In this document: positions 52,540 through 61,927 of the stretch, piece after piece | How the letters are laid out: every line of letters starts with the position of its first letter | Position numbering within the stretch: position 1 is the first letter of the stretch | NCBI GenBank assembly: GCA_017516765.1 | Contig: JAFXBE010000025.1 | Coordinates: 48,752 to 112,751, forward strand | Source: Clostridia bacterium | GTDB taxonomy: Bacteria > Bacillota > Clostridia > Christensenellales > Aristaeellaceae | Reading direction: 5' to 3' | Length of the DNA stretch: 64,000 bases | Made by a program: the position numbers and the translations under genes | The notes under the pieces: generated by a model | Seen by the model: the letters and a program-made list of their open reading frames with translations, nothing else | Databases searched by the model: none | What the model was told of the DNA's origin: nothing

Positions 52540-53700
52540 CCCGCAAAACGCAGCCGGTACAGAACCGGCAGGTCGCTGAAAGGAACTAACCTGTTCGTCG
52601 ATCAATTTGTTAAGGTGCTTCACAACGCTGCTGCCGTTCGTTCCCTTCTGCGGGGTCTGAAGATACTCATGCAGGCTGGATGATTGGTACTTCTCAAAGA
52701 CCGGACACTGCTGAAGCGCGTTTTTTTCATCTGTCATATCATACAGAGAAACAGAGACGTTCACAAACAGAACGCAACGGTTGACCTGAGCGGGAACTCC
52801 ATGCTCGCGAAGAGTGTTACTGAGCCGGTAAGCGTGGGTTGCAACCTGCTTGACCGGATTGTATACCTCATTACGGTGGGTTGTATGACCGCGCTCGGCT
52901 TCGAGCACCAGTTCTTCATCCGACCAGTCGCCGATAAGTGAATCCTTGTAATTCTTTACCTCAACGATAGTAACGGTATGCGGCGCAACAACAATAATGT
53001 CCGTCTCGCTGTCGCGCCCATCGTAGGTGATCATCAGATTGGTATAGATGTGGCAGTTGTCCCCAAGTTCGCTGAGCATATCCAGCGCCGTCTGTTCGCC
53101 TTCCAGACCTGAGATCAGTATCTTCATTTCGTCAGAGGGAGGATCCGTCCTTCCCTGTTCTCTTGCCGCTTCTTCGTTAAAAGTGCGGTCAAGCACAGGC
53201 TTACGGACAGGAGCAAGACTTTTTATGATGCAATATGCAATAAACAGCAGAATACCAAAACAAATAACAACGACAAGCACTCCGGACGACACACGGAAAA
53301 ACCACAGCAGAATGGAAGCAATCAACGATAAGAAGCCAATCAGAATATTCAGCAGAGCCTGACCTATGCCTACGGATTCACTTCCCGTATTCGCCATATC
53401 GTTGCGCAAAGCTTCCGCCAGAGAATTCTCCAGCCCGCTGAACAGATTATGCGCCGCCTCCTGAAGAGTCCGGATTATTTCCGGGCGCACTGCAAGCAGG
53501 ATGATAACAGCGATAATGAGTATCAGAAAGAACAGTTTACCGGGCAAAGACCGCCGGTAGGCATCCCTCGCTGTTTCATACCTTTCCTTTTTATATTCGA
53601 TCTGCCTGAAAAATGATGCTCTGTCCTCTTCGAATCTCTTCTCGTAAAGATCATCCAATTTTTCCTGAAGGGTGTTCTTCCCGTGATGAATAATAGCCAT
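52516..53700 (-). CDS. NERD-domain membrane protein
   Basis: This 394-residue protein has a charged coiled N-terminus (~60 residues) and hydrophobic helices at ~67-85, ~130-150 and ~155-175. A cytosolic NERD (nuclease-related) domain covers ~210-330: ISGLEGEQTALDMLSELG, then YDGRDSETDIIVVAPHTVTI and VEVKNYKDSLIG, with the D...ExK nuclease-like residues intact. NERD domains are predicted nucleases found in varied contexts including defence and DNA processing; the target is unknown. It sits between ribF and rpsO, where the conserved cluster normally has no such gene, with its own promoter and terminator. It may be a later insertion. Confidence 0.8.
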   Translation of the reverse strand: MAIIHHGKNTLQEKLDDLYEKRFEEDRASFFRQIEYKKERYETARDAYRRSLPGKLFFLILIIAVIILLAVRPEIIRTLQEAAHNLFSGLENSLAEALRNDMANTGSESVGIGQALLNILIGFLSLIASILLWFFRVSSGVLVVVICFGILLFIAYCIIKSLAPVRKPVLDRTFNEEAAREQGRTDPPSDEMKILISGLEGEQTALDMLSELGDNCHIYTNLMITYDGRDSETDIIVVAPHTVTIVEVKNYKDSLIGDWSDEELVLEAERGHTTHRNEVYNPVKQVATHAYRLSNTLREHGVPAQVNRCVLFVNVSVSLYDMTDEKNALQQCPVFEKYQSSSLHEYLQTPQKGTNGSSVVKHLNKLIDEQVSSFQRPAGSVPAAFCGQEPTIGK

Positions 53701-53760
53701 TCTGTTCCCTTTCTTTGTTGTCATTGAGATCTGTAAAAACACTTGTTTTCATGTCATTGA

Positions 53761-53789
53761 AGCATATCACGGATTGTTTACAGTGTCAA
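53761..53789 (-). promoter_or_regulatory. Sigma-A promoter of the NERD gene
   Basis: Read leftward, TTGACA (53789-53784) and TATGCT (53766-53761) with 17-nt spacing. Confidence 0.75.
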
Positions 53790-53837
53790 TCTTCCTGCGG
53801 GGCCGGCTTTACCAACCGTCACGGATTCGGACATAAT

Positions 53838-53873
53838 GACAGAAAAACGCCCGCAATCGCAGTGCGGGCGTTT
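53838..53873 (-). terminator. Terminator of the rimP-to-ribF operon
   Basis: AAACGCCCGCACT pairs with GCGGGCGTTT around a short loop, followed leftward by TTTCTGTC. Confidence 0.85.
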
Positions 53874-53886
53874 CTTGTACAATCGG

Positions 53887-54672
53887 TTATCTGGAACTGA
53901 GAAACAGCAACTGTGCTGTCTGCTTCCCGCTTCCGGTTGCAAGCTGCAATCGGATCTGTCCGTCATCACTGACAATGGCTGAACAAGGCCAGCTTTTTTC
54001 AGTGTTATCACAGACAATCACACAGCGATACTTGCCGGACGGAAGGGACTGTTTGTTGCACATTTCCTTTTGAAAACAGTATTGCCCATTTGTTTCGGGC
54101 AACAGGATTCCGCGATGACTGTAGGGATGCCCCAGCAGCCTGTTGGCACGCCGCAGATCCCCCTTGCCCAATGCAGCCCGTATCACACTGGAACTTACCT
54201 CTTCCCCATCCAGCGTTACCTGCGGAACAACCTCTGTGCGGAAGCCCAGTGCATCGCCCAGTGCGGCAAGAAAAGCAGAAGTACCGCTGCCGCCTTTACC
54301 GAAGGTATGGTTATAGCCGCATACGATGTCTGTGGGGTAGAAACGGCGCATCAGTTCCCCCACATAGACCTCGGGAGGCATGTTGCGCACCTCATCGGTA
54401 AAGTTCTGGGCAAAAAGCAGATCCACGCCTGCTTTTTCCAGCAGATGAGCACGTTCCTGAAAGGTGGTCAGGGCAGGAGGGATGCGATCCGGAGCGATCT
54501 GCGCCAGAGGATGATCGGTAAAGGTGCAGACCACCAGCGGTATGCCTTTTCGTTTTGCCAGCACTTTGGCTCTTTCCAGCAGTACCTGATGACCGATGTG
54601 TACCCCATCAAACATACCCAGTGCCAGCACGGCTTTATCCAATGCCGCCCTGCCGTCGGTTACGATGCGCAT
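53887..54672 (-). CDS. ribF: RibF-like FAD synthetase, riboflavin kinase half missing or degenerate
   Basis: The ATG at 54672 lies 8 nt after GGGGG, giving 261 residues; bifunctional RibF is usually ~300-315. The N-terminal FMN adenylyltransferase domain is intact (LALGMFDGVHIGHQVLLERA, GYNHTFGKGGSG, SSSVIRAALGKGDLRRANRL). After LLGHPYSHRGILLPE the next ~75 residues should form the flavokinase barrel. The GRxxGFPTAN motif that binds ATP and magnesium is absent, and only a short beta-rich tail remains. The protein may make FAD from FMN but not FMN from riboflavin. It follows truB by 28 nt. Confidence 0.85.
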   Translation of the reverse strand: MRIVTDGRAALDKAVLALGMFDGVHIGHQVLLERAKVLAKRKGIPLVVCTFTDHPLAQIAPDRIPPALTTFQERAHLLEKAGVDLLFAQNFTDEVRNMPPEVYVGELMRRFYPTDIVCGYNHTFGKGGSGTSAFLAALGDALGFRTEVVPQVTLDGEEVSSSVIRAALGKGDLRRANRLLGHPYSHRGILLPETNGQYCFQKEMCNKQSLPSGKYRCVIVCDNTEKSWPCSAIVSDDGQIRLQLATGSGKQTAQLLFLSSR

Positions 54673-54700
54673 CACCGCTTCCCCCTTTCCATGCTCATGC

Positions 54701-55618
54701 TCAATCGCCCAGCCATGTTCTTACCTTCATCTGATCGTTCTTTCTTTCGACAATGGCCTGTACCCTGCCATCCAGACGGATGCAGGCAGGGCTGCCCTCT
54801 GCTGCGTTTGTTTCATGCAAAGCAGTAAAGCGTTTCCACGGTAAATGACCGCCGTTCCGCAGAGCCTTCTCCAGCCCATCCGGCAGATCACAGACAGGCA
54901 GGTGCGACAATGCGATTTCGGACGGCAGAAGCAACTGCCGCAGCGTGCCGGCTTCTTTTGCTGTCTGGAGCTGCTCGATGGTCATTGCCGTATCCAGCGT
55001 AAAAACACCGCTGAGGGTACGGAGCAAAAAACGCATATGGGCAGGGCAGCCTACCGCCGCACCAATATCGTGGCAGAGCGTGCGCACGTAAAAACCTTTG
55101 GAGCAGTGTACAGCCACCAATGCCCCGTGATTCTCGGTCATGGCATTCAGGGTAATGCGGTGGACCGTTACTTTTCTGGCAGGGATATCCACGGTTTGTC
55201 CCTTTCTTGCCAGCTGATAGAGACATTGCCCGTCCTTCTTCAGTGCGCTGAACATGGGCGGCTGCTGCATCAATTCCCCTTCGAAGCCTTTCAGCGCACT
55301 GCGCAGCATTTCTTCGTCGGGATAATTCTCGCCGGTCTCCAGAATCGCCCCCTGTGCATCCTGCGTATCGGTACTGCATCCAAATGCGATCTCGGCGATA
55401 TAAGCCTTTTCTTTGTCCTGCATGTAGTCGAACAGCCGGGCTGCCTTGCCCACCATGATGGGCAGCACACCCGCAGCCTCAGGATCAAGCGTGCCGGCGT
55501 GTCCGACCTTTTCGCCATCCAGCAGTCGGCGAACCAAACCAACGACAGCCGCCGAGGACATCCCCGGCGGCTTAAGTACATTGAGAAAACCGCAAAGCGG
55601 CTTCTGTTCGTTCATCAT
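54701..55618 (-). CDS. truB: tRNA pseudouridine-55 synthase TruB
   Basis: This 305-residue enzyme converts U55 of the tRNA T-loop to pseudouridine. The catalytic aspartate is in VGHAGTLDPEAAGVLPIMVG, with KEKAYIAEIAFG and KGFYVRTLCHDIG following; a C-terminal domain resembling PUA is present (TALHETNAAEGSPACIRLDG). Its start overlaps the nrnA stop (ATGA), so translation is coupled. Position between nrnA and ribF is the standard order. Confidence 0.95.
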   Translation of the reverse strand: MMNEQKPLCGFLNVLKPPGMSSAAVVGLVRRLLDGEKVGHAGTLDPEAAGVLPIMVGKAARLFDYMQDKEKAYIAEIAFGCSTDTQDAQGAILETGENYPDEEMLRSALKGFEGELMQQPPMFSALKKDGQCLYQLARKGQTVDIPARKVTVHRITLNAMTENHGALVAVHCSKGFYVRTLCHDIGAAVGCPAHMRFLLRTLSGVFTLDTAMTIEQLQTAKEAGTLRQLLLPSEIALSHLPVCDLPDGLEKALRNGGHLPWKRFTALHETNAAEGSPACIRLDGRVQAIVERKNDQMKVRTWLGD

Positions 55619-56601
55619 GCTCTCTGTCCTTCCAAAGCAGCAATAAGCGCTGCCTCGATCTGTGCAACGGCTTCTTCCATGGGCAGATCGATGCTGCAAC
55701 CGGATGCCTGCCTGTGCCCGCCGCCCCCGAAGAGGGCCGCAACCGCATCGATCCGGTAGGGTTCGATGGAACGCAGGCTGAATTTGATCCCGCCTTCCGG
55801 CTTTTCATGGGCATAGTATGCCATGTTCACGCCTTCAAGATCGATGGCGTAATCGATCACACCGTCCACATGATAGGGATCGGCTCCGATACGGTTCATC
55901 TGTTCCATCGTTGTCTGCAATCCGGCGATCTGTCCATCGGCGATTACCCGCAGGGAAGGAAGGGTCTCTGCCAAGACACGCACAAACGACAATTCCTTGG
56001 TACGGAAAAGCCGGCGGCTGTATTCGGCCAGATCAAGACCCGCTTTCATCAGCCCTTCCATGATGGAAAAGCATTCGGCGTTCACGCTGTCATAAATGAA
56101 GTTACCGGTATCGGTGGAAAGAGCCGTATACAGGCACAGAGCGGCATCTTTGCCGATGGGCTGTTCCCATGCCTGATAAAGACGATAAACCAGCACCGCA
56201 GCCGCAGGGGCTTTGCCGTCGATCAGATTGATCTGTCCAAAGCCGGGATTGGTGGCATGGTGATCTACCACCGCCTGCTGTGCGGCAGTGGTAAAGAGCG
56301 GCCGACATGCCCCCATGCGTTCGATGCAGCTTACATCTACCGCAAGTGCAAGGGCATTGTCCGGGCACTGTACATCCCCGGGCGCAGAGAACCGTTCCCA
56401 ACCGGGCAGGAATTGCAGCTGCCCGGGTACGGTGCCGTCCAGCACAAGCTGCGTCCTCTTCCCCATCTGCTCCAGCAGCAGCGACATGGCAAGCGTGCTG
56501 CCCAACGCATCCCCATCAGGAGAAATGTGAGCAAACAGCAAGATGCAGTCCGCCGCTTTCACGGCAGACTGCAACGCCTGTATGGTCAGATCATTCGTCA
56601 T
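55615..56601 (-). CDS. nrnA: Bifunctional oligoribonuclease / pAp phosphatase NrnA (DHH/DHHA1)
   Basis: This protein of ~328 residues has the DHH domain (ILLFAHISPDGDALGST and AVVDHHATNPGFGQ) and the DHHA1 domain with FGGGGHRQASGC near the C-terminus. NrnA degrades very short RNAs and recycles 3'-phosphoadenosine 5'-phosphate. The start is uncertain: in-frame ATGs at 56610 and 56601 both overlap the end of rbfA; 56601 best matches the usual N-terminus. Overlap at both ends points to tight translational coupling in the operon. Confidence 0.93.
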   Translation of the reverse strand: MTNDLTIQALQSAVKAADCILLFAHISPDGDALGSTLAMSLLLEQMGKRTQLVLDGTVPGQLQFLPGWERFSAPGDVQCPDNALALAVDVSCIERMGACRPLFTTAAQQAVVDHHATNPGFGQINLIDGKAPAAAVLVYRLYQAWEQPIGKDAALCLYTALSTDTGNFIYDSVNAECFSIMEGLMKAGLDLAEYSRRLFRTKELSFVRVLAETLPSLRVIADGQIAGLQTTMEQMNRIGADPYHVDGVIDYAIDLEGVNMAYYAHEKPEGGIKFSLRSIEPYRIDAVAALFGGGGHRQASGCSIDLPMEEAVAQIEAALIAALEGQRA

Positions 56602-56965
56602 CGTCTTCATTGGTTTCATCATCCTCCGGTTGCACCTGCCTGAGCATCGATGCGATATGGATACCATAGGCGATATTCTGATCCGCTTCGAAAATCAGCT
56701 CCGGTGCATAACGGATGATCATGCTTCTGCCAAGCTCGCGGCGGATAAAGCCGGATGCCTTGCGCAGCGCAGCCAGCATGGGCTCGCGGTTCTCATCCTC
56801 CAGAACACTGACGTAGATCTTCGCAAAGCGGAGATCACGGGTCACATCTGCGTGGGTGATGCTGAAGGTGCCGCGCACGCGGGGATCGGACACATCCTCC
56901 CGGATGATCCGATCCACCTCGCGGCGCACCTGTTCGCTGATGCGATCAATACGTTGATAGCTCAT
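56591..56965 (-). CDS. rbfA: Ribosome-binding factor A
   Basis: This 124-residue single KH-like-domain protein helps mature the 16S rRNA 5' end in cold and normal growth. Motifs: RISEQVRREVDRIIREDVSD, then TFSITHADVTRDLRFAKIYV and LRKASGFIRRELGRSM. The acidic tail (DDETNEDDDE) is typical. Its ATG overlaps the infB stop by one base (TAATG). Confidence 0.96.
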   Translation of the reverse strand: MSYQRIDRISEQVRREVDRIIREDVSDPRVRGTFSITHADVTRDLRFAKIYVSVLEDENREPMLAALRKASGFIRRELGRSMIIRYAPELIFEADQNIAYGIHIASMLRQVQPEDDETNEDDDE

Positions 56966-59900
56966 TAGCGTTCAATTTCCTCCATGATGAAGCATTCAAT
57001 GATATCGCCTTCCTTGATATCGTTGAAGCTGTCGAAGCTGACGCCACACTCGTAGCCGGTGGCCACTTCCTTGGCATCGTCCTTGAAGCGCTTGAGGCTG
57101 CTCAGCTTGCCTTCGAAAACCACGATGTTGTCGCGGAGCAGGCGAACCTGAGCGTTGCGCTGCAGCTTACCATCCTGCACATAGCAGCCGGCAACGGTGC
57201 CCGCACCGGTGATGCGGAAGGTGTTGCGCACTTCGGCATGACCCAGCAGCACTTCCTTGTATTCGGGGGCCAGCAGACCCTTCATAGCCTTTTCGATATC
57301 CTCGATGGCCTGATAGATGACGCGGTAGAGACGGATGTCCACGCCGTCATGCTCGGCGGTCTCGCGGGCGGTGTTATCGGGACGGATGTTGAAGCCGATG
57401 ATGATGGCATCAAAGGCGGAGGCAAGGTTCACGTCGTCCTTGGTAACGGCGCCGACGGCGCTGTGCAGCACACGTACGCGTACCTCGTCGTTGGAGAGCT
57501 TCTCCAGAGCCTGCTTCACAGCCTCCACGCTGCCCTGTACGTCTGCCTTGACGATCAGGTTCAGGGTGGTCATCTTGTTCTGATCCATACGGCTGAACAG
57601 GTTATCCAGAGACACCTTGCTGGAAGCAGCCACACGTGCAGCCTTGAGCTTGTTGCGGCGTTCTTCGACGACCTGACGACCCAGACGATCGTCTTCCACA
57701 GCCATCATATCGTCGCCGGCGCTGGGAACCTCGGTGAAACCGGCGATCTCAACAGGCATGGAGGGGCCGGCTTCCTTTACGCGCTCGCCCTTGTCGTTGA
57801 CCATGGCGCGGACACGGCCCGCAGCCAGACCGGCAACGATGTTGTCGCCCACGTGGAGGGTACCGTTCTGGAGCAGCACGGTGGCAACGGGGCCGCGTGC
57901 CTTGTCCAGCTTGGCTTCCACGATGATACCCTTTGCCATGCGGTTGGGGTTGGCGCGGAGCTGGCACATATCGGCCTGCAGAAGGATCATTTCCAGCAGG
58001 TTGTCGATGCCCATACCGGTGTGAGCACTGACGGGGCACATAATGGTGTCGCCGCCCCACTCTTCGGGAACCAGCTCGTGAGCGGTCAAATCCTGCTTGA
58101 TGCGCTCGGGGTTGGCAGAGTCCTTATCCATCTTGTTGATGGCAACGATGATCGGCACCTCGGCTGCCTTGGCGTGGTTGATGGCTTCCACAGTCTGGGG
58201 CATAACGCCGTCGTCTGCGGCAACCACCAGCACAGCGATGTCTGTGGACTGTGCGCCGCGCTTACGCATGGCGGTAAAGGCTTCGTGACCGGGGGTATCC
58301 AGGAAGGTGATGATCTGATCGTTGACCGTAACGGTATACGCGCCGATGTGCTGGGTAATACCGCCGGCTTCGCCCTGGGTAACATGGGCATTGCGGATGT
58401 AGTCCAGCAGAGAGGTCTTACCATGGTCAACGTGACCCATGATGGTGACCACCGGGGGACGGGGCTGCAGATCTTCCTCGGCATCCTCGAAGTCGGTCTC
58501 GGCAAGGTTGTCTTCTGCGGTCTTGTCCAGCTTCAGCTCCAGCGTTACGCCGAAGTCGCTGCAGACCAGAGAAGCGGTATCGTAATCCAGTTCGCTGTTG
58601 ATGTTGGCCATAACGCCCAGCATGAGCAGCTTCTTGAGGATCTCGCCGGCGGGCTTACCGATACGCTCGGTCAGATCCTTAACGGTGATGGTCTCGGCCG
58701 TCATGGTGGCTTCGGTGATCACGATGGGAGCCATCAGCTGCTGTGCGCTGGGCTTTTTGGTAGCGCGGGCACGGCGGCCGCCGCGGATCACCTCATCGTC
58801 CATACCGTTGTAGTTTTCACGGGCAAGCTGCTTGCGGTTCTTGGCAACGCGCTCGGGATCGTGCTGGCGAACGTAATTCTTCTTGTTCGGATCGTAATTG
58901 CTCACACGCTCTTTTTCAACAGCGGGAGCCAGATCCACGGGCTTGGGACGCCCACCCATGGGCGGACGGCCTGCACCGCCTGCGGGACGGCCGAAGTTGC
59001 CGCCAGCGGGACGTGCGCCACCCTGCTGACCCTGCGGATTGGCAGGACGACCGTAGGGACCCTGCTGACCCTGCGGGTTGGCAGGACGACCATAGGGGCC
59101 CTGCGGATTGGCAGGACGACCATAGGGCCCCTGCGGATTGGCAGGACGGCCATAGGGACCCTGCGGATTGGCGGGGCGACCATAGGGGCCCTGCGGGTTG
59201 GCAGGACGACCATAGGGGCCCTGCGGATTGGCGGGGCGACCATAGGGGCCCTGCGGATTGGCAGGACGACCATAGGGACCCTGCGGGTTTGCAGGACGAC
59301 CGTAGGGGCCCTGCGGATTGGCGGGGCGGGCGTTGCCGGCAGCGGGCCGCGCAGCCTGACCGGGCTGCTGTGCAGGACGGGCTGCAGGCTGTACCTGTGC
59401 GGGCTTGGCTGCCTGAGGCTTTTCTTCAGCTTTGGGAGCAACGGCGGGCTTGGCCTCAGCAGGCTTGGCTTCCGCCTTTACGGCAGGCTTCGCCTCAACA
59501 GGCTTGCTTTCTGCCTTGGGAGCCTCGGTGGGCTTTGCCTCAGGCTTGGCTTCTGCCTTGGGGGCAGCAGGCTTTGCCTCGGGCTTGCTCTCTGCCTTGG
59601 GGGCAGCGGCAGGCTTTGCCTCGGGCTTGGGCTGCTCCTTGGCAGCGGGTGCAGCCTCGGCAGGCTTGGCTTCCGCCTTTACGGCAGGCTTCGCCTCAAC
59701 GGGCTTGCTTTCTGCCTTGGGAGCTTCGGGCTCGTCGTTATCGGGCATGGTAAATGCCTTGGTATGCTGGCGTGCCAGACGCTCCTGCTCTGCCTGCTCC
59801 GCCTTTGCGCGCTGCTGCTCCTCCTCACGTACAAACTGGGTTTCCAGCTTTCGGGCAGCCTGCGCCAGCTCGCTGGCATTTTTCCGCATGGCAGACACAT

Positions 59901-59967
59901 GATCCAGCGCTGCCTTTGCGTCCTTGAGAAGCTCTTTCGTCGCATCTCTGAGTTTAACTTTCGTCAT
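56965..59967 (-). CDS. infB: Translation initiation factor IF-2
   Basis: This 1000-residue GTPase brings initiator tRNA to the 30S subunit. The start at 59967 ([18 protein letters not shown]) gives the IF2 N-terminal domain. A ~330-residue low-complexity region follows, with [13 protein letters not shown] repeats and then ten PANPQG units. The GTPase (~500-670) has [26 protein letters not shown] and INKMDK; domains II-IV complete the protein, ending [12 protein letters not shown]. The tandem repeat makes the N-terminus unusually long and Pro/Gly/Tyr-rich. It lies between ylxQ and rbfA as usual. The ribosome binding site is poor (GCGGGGGTG at a distance). Confidence 0.97.
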   Translation of the reverse strand: MTKVKLRDATKELLKDAKAALDHVSAMRKNASELAQAARKLETQFVREEEQQRAKAEQAEQERLARQHTKAFTMPDNDEPEAPKAESKPVEAKPAVKAEAKPAEAAPAAKEQPKPEAKPAAAPKAESKPEAKPAAPKAEAKPEAKPTEAPKAESKPVEAKPAVKAEAKPAEAKPAVAPKAEEKPQAAKPAQVQPAARPAQQPGQAARPAAGNARPANPQGPYGRPANPQGPYGRPANPQGPYGRPANPQGPYGRPANPQGPYGRPANPQGPYGRPANPQGPYGRPANPQGPYGRPANPQGQQGPYGRPANPQGQQGGARPAGGNFGRPAGGAGRPPMGGRPKPVDLAPAVEKERVSNYDPNKKNYVRQHDPERVAKNRKQLARENYNGMDDEVIRGGRRARATKKPSAQQLMAPIVITEATMTAETITVKDLTERIGKPAGEILKKLLMLGVMANINSELDYDTASLVCSDFGVTLELKLDKTAEDNLAETDFEDAEEDLQPRPPVVTIMGHVDHGKTSLLDYIRNAHVTQGEAGGITQHIGAYTVTVNDQIITFLDTPGHEAFTAMRKRGAQSTDIAVLVVAADDGVMPQTVEAINHAKAAEVPIIVAINKMDKDSANPERIKQDLTAHELVPEEWGGDTIMCPVSAHTGMGIDNLLEMILLQADMCQLRANPNRMAKGIIVEAKLDKARGPVATVLLQNGTLHVGDNIVAGLAAGRVRAMVNDKGERVKEAGPSMPVEIAGFTEVPSAGDDMMAVEDDRLGRQVVEERRNKLKAARVAASSKVSLDNLFSRMDQNKMTTLNLIVKADVQGSVEAVKQALEKLSNDEVRVRVLHSAVGAVTKDDVNLASAFDAIIIGFNIRPDNTARETAEHDGVDIRLYRVIYQAIEDIEKAMKGLLAPEYKEVLLGHAEVRNTFRITGAGTVAGCYVQDGKLQRNAQVRLLRDNIVVFEGKLSSLKRFKDDAKEVATGYECGVSFDSFNDIKEGDIIECFIMEEIER
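59031..59330 (-). repeat. 30-bp tandem repeat inside infB, coding [10 protein letters not shown]
   Basis: Eight consecutive units of exactly 30 bp (59101-59330) and two 39-bp units carrying an extra GQQ-type insert at the downstream end. Units differ mainly by synonymous changes (A/G, T/C), so the repeat is not very recent. Confidence 0.93.
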
Positions 59968-60012
59968 GAAACGCTTGCACCCCCGCATAATTTCGCAAAG
60001 TATTTTTGGCTG

Positions 60013-60336
60013 TTACAGCCGTGGTTCGTCTTTGAGCGTAGTAAGGAGTTTATCGGCCATACCGCCCGCCTTCAGGCAGATGACCATGCGCCCCTTCTTG
60101 CCGATGGCATGTCCCAGCGCACCGTCGGAAAGGATGTACAGCGGTGTGCTGTGACTATGACAAGCATCCGTGATGCGCTTCTGCGTATTTTCGGATGCGG
60201 AACCGTCCAGCAGTACGATGGCTGCTTCTTCGGTACGGATCGTATCCACGCAGGCCTCCTGACCGCTGATCAGCTGCCCGGCCCGCATGCACAATCCCAA
60301 AAAACCGGTTACCCGTTTTTCTGTTTCGATATTCAT
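60013..60336 (-). CDS. L7Ae-family ribosomal protein (YlxQ)
   Basis: This 107-residue protein has the L7Ae/L30e fold: KRVTGFLGLCMRAGQLISGQ, then AAIVLLDGSASENTQKRI and LSDGALGHAIGKKGRMVICL. YlxQ-type proteins bind kink-turn RNA and are always found between ylxR and infB in Firmicutes. The ATG at 60336 follows GCAGGAGAAG and overlaps the ylxR stop by 4 nt. Confidence 0.93.
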   Translation of the reverse strand: MNIETEKRVTGFLGLCMRAGQLISGQEACVDTIRTEEAAIVLLDGSASENTQKRITDACHSHSTPLYILSDGALGHAIGKKGRMVICLKAGGMADKLLTTLKDEPRL

Positions 60337-60626
60337 TGACCCTTCTCCTGCGAAAGAAGCTGCTGCATGGTATCGCGCAGACTCTGCTCCACTTCCGAAG
60401 TCAGCTGTACCTCCAGCTGACGGGACAATTGTCCCTGCTTCAGCGCGCGTGCCAGACAATCTGCCTGATAGCAACAATATGCACCGCGCCCTGCTTTTTT
60501 GCCTGTCGCATCGAGGCTTACCTCGCCCTCGGGCGAACGAACCACGCGCAGCAGTTCCTTCTTGGGTTTCATTTCGCGGCAACCGACACACATACGCATC
60601 GGGATCTTACGCGGTTTTACCGGCAT
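60333..60626 (-). CDS. YlxR family RNA-binding protein
   Basis: This 97-residue protein has the YlxR signature: MRMCVGCREMKPKKELLRVV, then GKKAGRGAYCCYQADCLARA. The two cysteine pairs resemble a degenerate zinc site. Members bind RNA and have been linked to RNase P or to regulation by glucose in Bacillus. The ATG at 60626 is 8 nt after AAGGAG; an in-frame GTG upstream overlaps that site. It lies 24 nt after nusA. Confidence 0.94.
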   Translation of the reverse strand: MPVKPRKIPMRMCVGCREMKPKKELLRVVRSPEGEVSLDATGKKAGRGAYCCYQADCLARALKQGQLSRQLEVQLTSEVEQSLRDTMQQLLSQEKGQ

Positions 60627-60650
60627 TGCTGCCACTCCTTATTGATGGGA

Positions 60651-61898
60651 TCAGAGGGTATCGTCGTCATCCTCGGAAGAGGAGAACTCGATGTCCCGCA
60701 GTTCGGGCATATTGAACTCGGTGTCGCCGGTCTCGGCGCCGTTTTCATAGAAGACCTGATAGCCCATGGGCTCTTCGGGCACTTCCTCGACGGGCAGATC
60801 GAACATCTGCGCTGCCTGGCTCTGGCTCTTGATATCGATGCGCCAGCCGGTCAGCTTGGCGGCAAGACGTGCGTTCTGGCCTTCCTTGCCAATGGCGAGG
60901 CTGAGCTGGTTATCGGGCACGACCACGCGGCAGGCCTTCTCGTTCTCGGCAACGAAAACGCTGAGCACATGGGCGGGGTTGAGTGCGTTGGCGATAAACT
61001 CGGCAGGATCGGCAGACCACTTGATAATATCGATCTTTTCGTTCTTCAGTTCGGTGACCACGCGCTCCACACGGTTGCCGCGGGGGCCGACGCAGGCACC
61101 CACAGGATCGATGGAGACCTCGGTGGAATGGACAGCCATCTTGGTGCGGCTGCCGGCTTCGCGGGCGATGGACTTGATCTGCACCACGCCGGAAGCAATC
61201 TCGGGCACTTCCATCTCGAACAGGCGCTTGACCAGACCGGGATGGATGCGGCTTACGTGAACCTGAGGCCCACGAACCATCTCGCGGCCGGTACGGTTAA
61301 CGTTGAGCACATAGACCTTGATGTGGTCATCGATATGGTATTCTTCGCCGGGCACATACTCGCCGGGCTCCATGATGCCTTCGGCGCGACCCAGATCCAG
61401 ATAAACGCCGCGAGGCTCGGTGCGCTGCACGATGGCGGTGAGCACCTCGTTTTCCTTTTCGGAGTACTGGTCGTAGATCTTGCCCTGCTCCGCTTCACGG
61501 ATGCGCTGCATGATCACCTGCTTGGCGGTCTGGGCAGCGGTACGCAGGAAGCCGGTGGGGGTCACCTCGATTTCGGCGATGTCGCCCATACGATAATCGG
61601 AACGGATCGCCCTGGCAGCCTCCAGCGTGATCTGGTTGGCTTCGTCCTCCAGCTCTTCCACGATGGTCTTGCGAGCAAACACATGTGCATCGCCCGTCTT
61701 GCGGTCCAGCGTTACGGACAGGTTGGCGGGGATGGTCTCCTCACGGGCGGTATTCTTTTTGTAAGCAGCCTTGAGGGCTTCCTCAATGGCGCCGAAGAGC
61801 AGCTCTTCCTGAATATCTTTTTCGGCAGCCAGCGCCTTTACCGCTTCGATAATGGCTGCATTGCCGGTGGTCTGCTGGGGCTTTTTGGTGGTTCTCAT
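60651..61898 (-). CDS. nusA: Transcription termination/antitermination factor NusA
   Basis: This 415-residue RNA polymerase partner has an N-terminal domain (~1-125), an S1 domain (~135-200, GVYLDLGRAEGIM) and two KH domains (VDPVGACVGPRGNRVERVV-type at ~245; SLAIGKEGQNARLAAKLTG at ~330). A short acidic tail replaces the C-terminal repeats of proteobacterial NusA. NusA modulates pausing and intrinsic termination, which matters for the many hairpin terminators here. It sits 29 nt after rimP. Confidence 0.97.
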   Translation of the reverse strand: MRTTKKPQQTTGNAAIIEAVKALAAEKDIQEELLFGAIEEALKAAYKKNTAREETIPANLSVTLDRKTGDAHVFARKTIVEELEDEANQITLEAARAIRSDYRMGDIAEIEVTPTGFLRTAAQTAKQVIMQRIREAEQGKIYDQYSEKENEVLTAIVQRTEPRGVYLDLGRAEGIMEPGEYVPGEEYHIDDHIKVYVLNVNRTGREMVRGPQVHVSRIHPGLVKRLFEMEVPEIASGVVQIKSIAREAGSRTKMAVHSTEVSIDPVGACVGPRGNRVERVVTELKNEKIDIIKWSADPAEFIANALNPAHVLSVFVAENEKACRVVVPDNQLSLAIGKEGQNARLAAKLTGWRIDIKSQSQAAQMFDLPVEEVPEEPMGYQVFYENGAETGDTEFNMPELRDIEFSSSEDDDDTL

Positions 61899-61927
61899 TG
61901 ATATCTACCTGCCTTTTCTGTCCGTCC

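Noticed and set aside
48322..52683. A very long open frame (1453 codons) on the plus strand
   Set aside because: It is antisense to the M16 protease, pnp and rpsO, whose products are unmistakable. GC-rich codon third positions remove stops from the opposite strand. Its protein has repetitive, non-family composition.
59031..59330. 30-bp repeat array resembling a CRISPR
   Set aside because: Units are head-to-tail without spacers, inside the infB reading frame.
57238..60339. A 1033-codon plus-strand open frame
   Set aside because: It is the complement of infB and ylxQ; the low-complexity glycine/threonine pattern is the mirror of the IF2 repeats.
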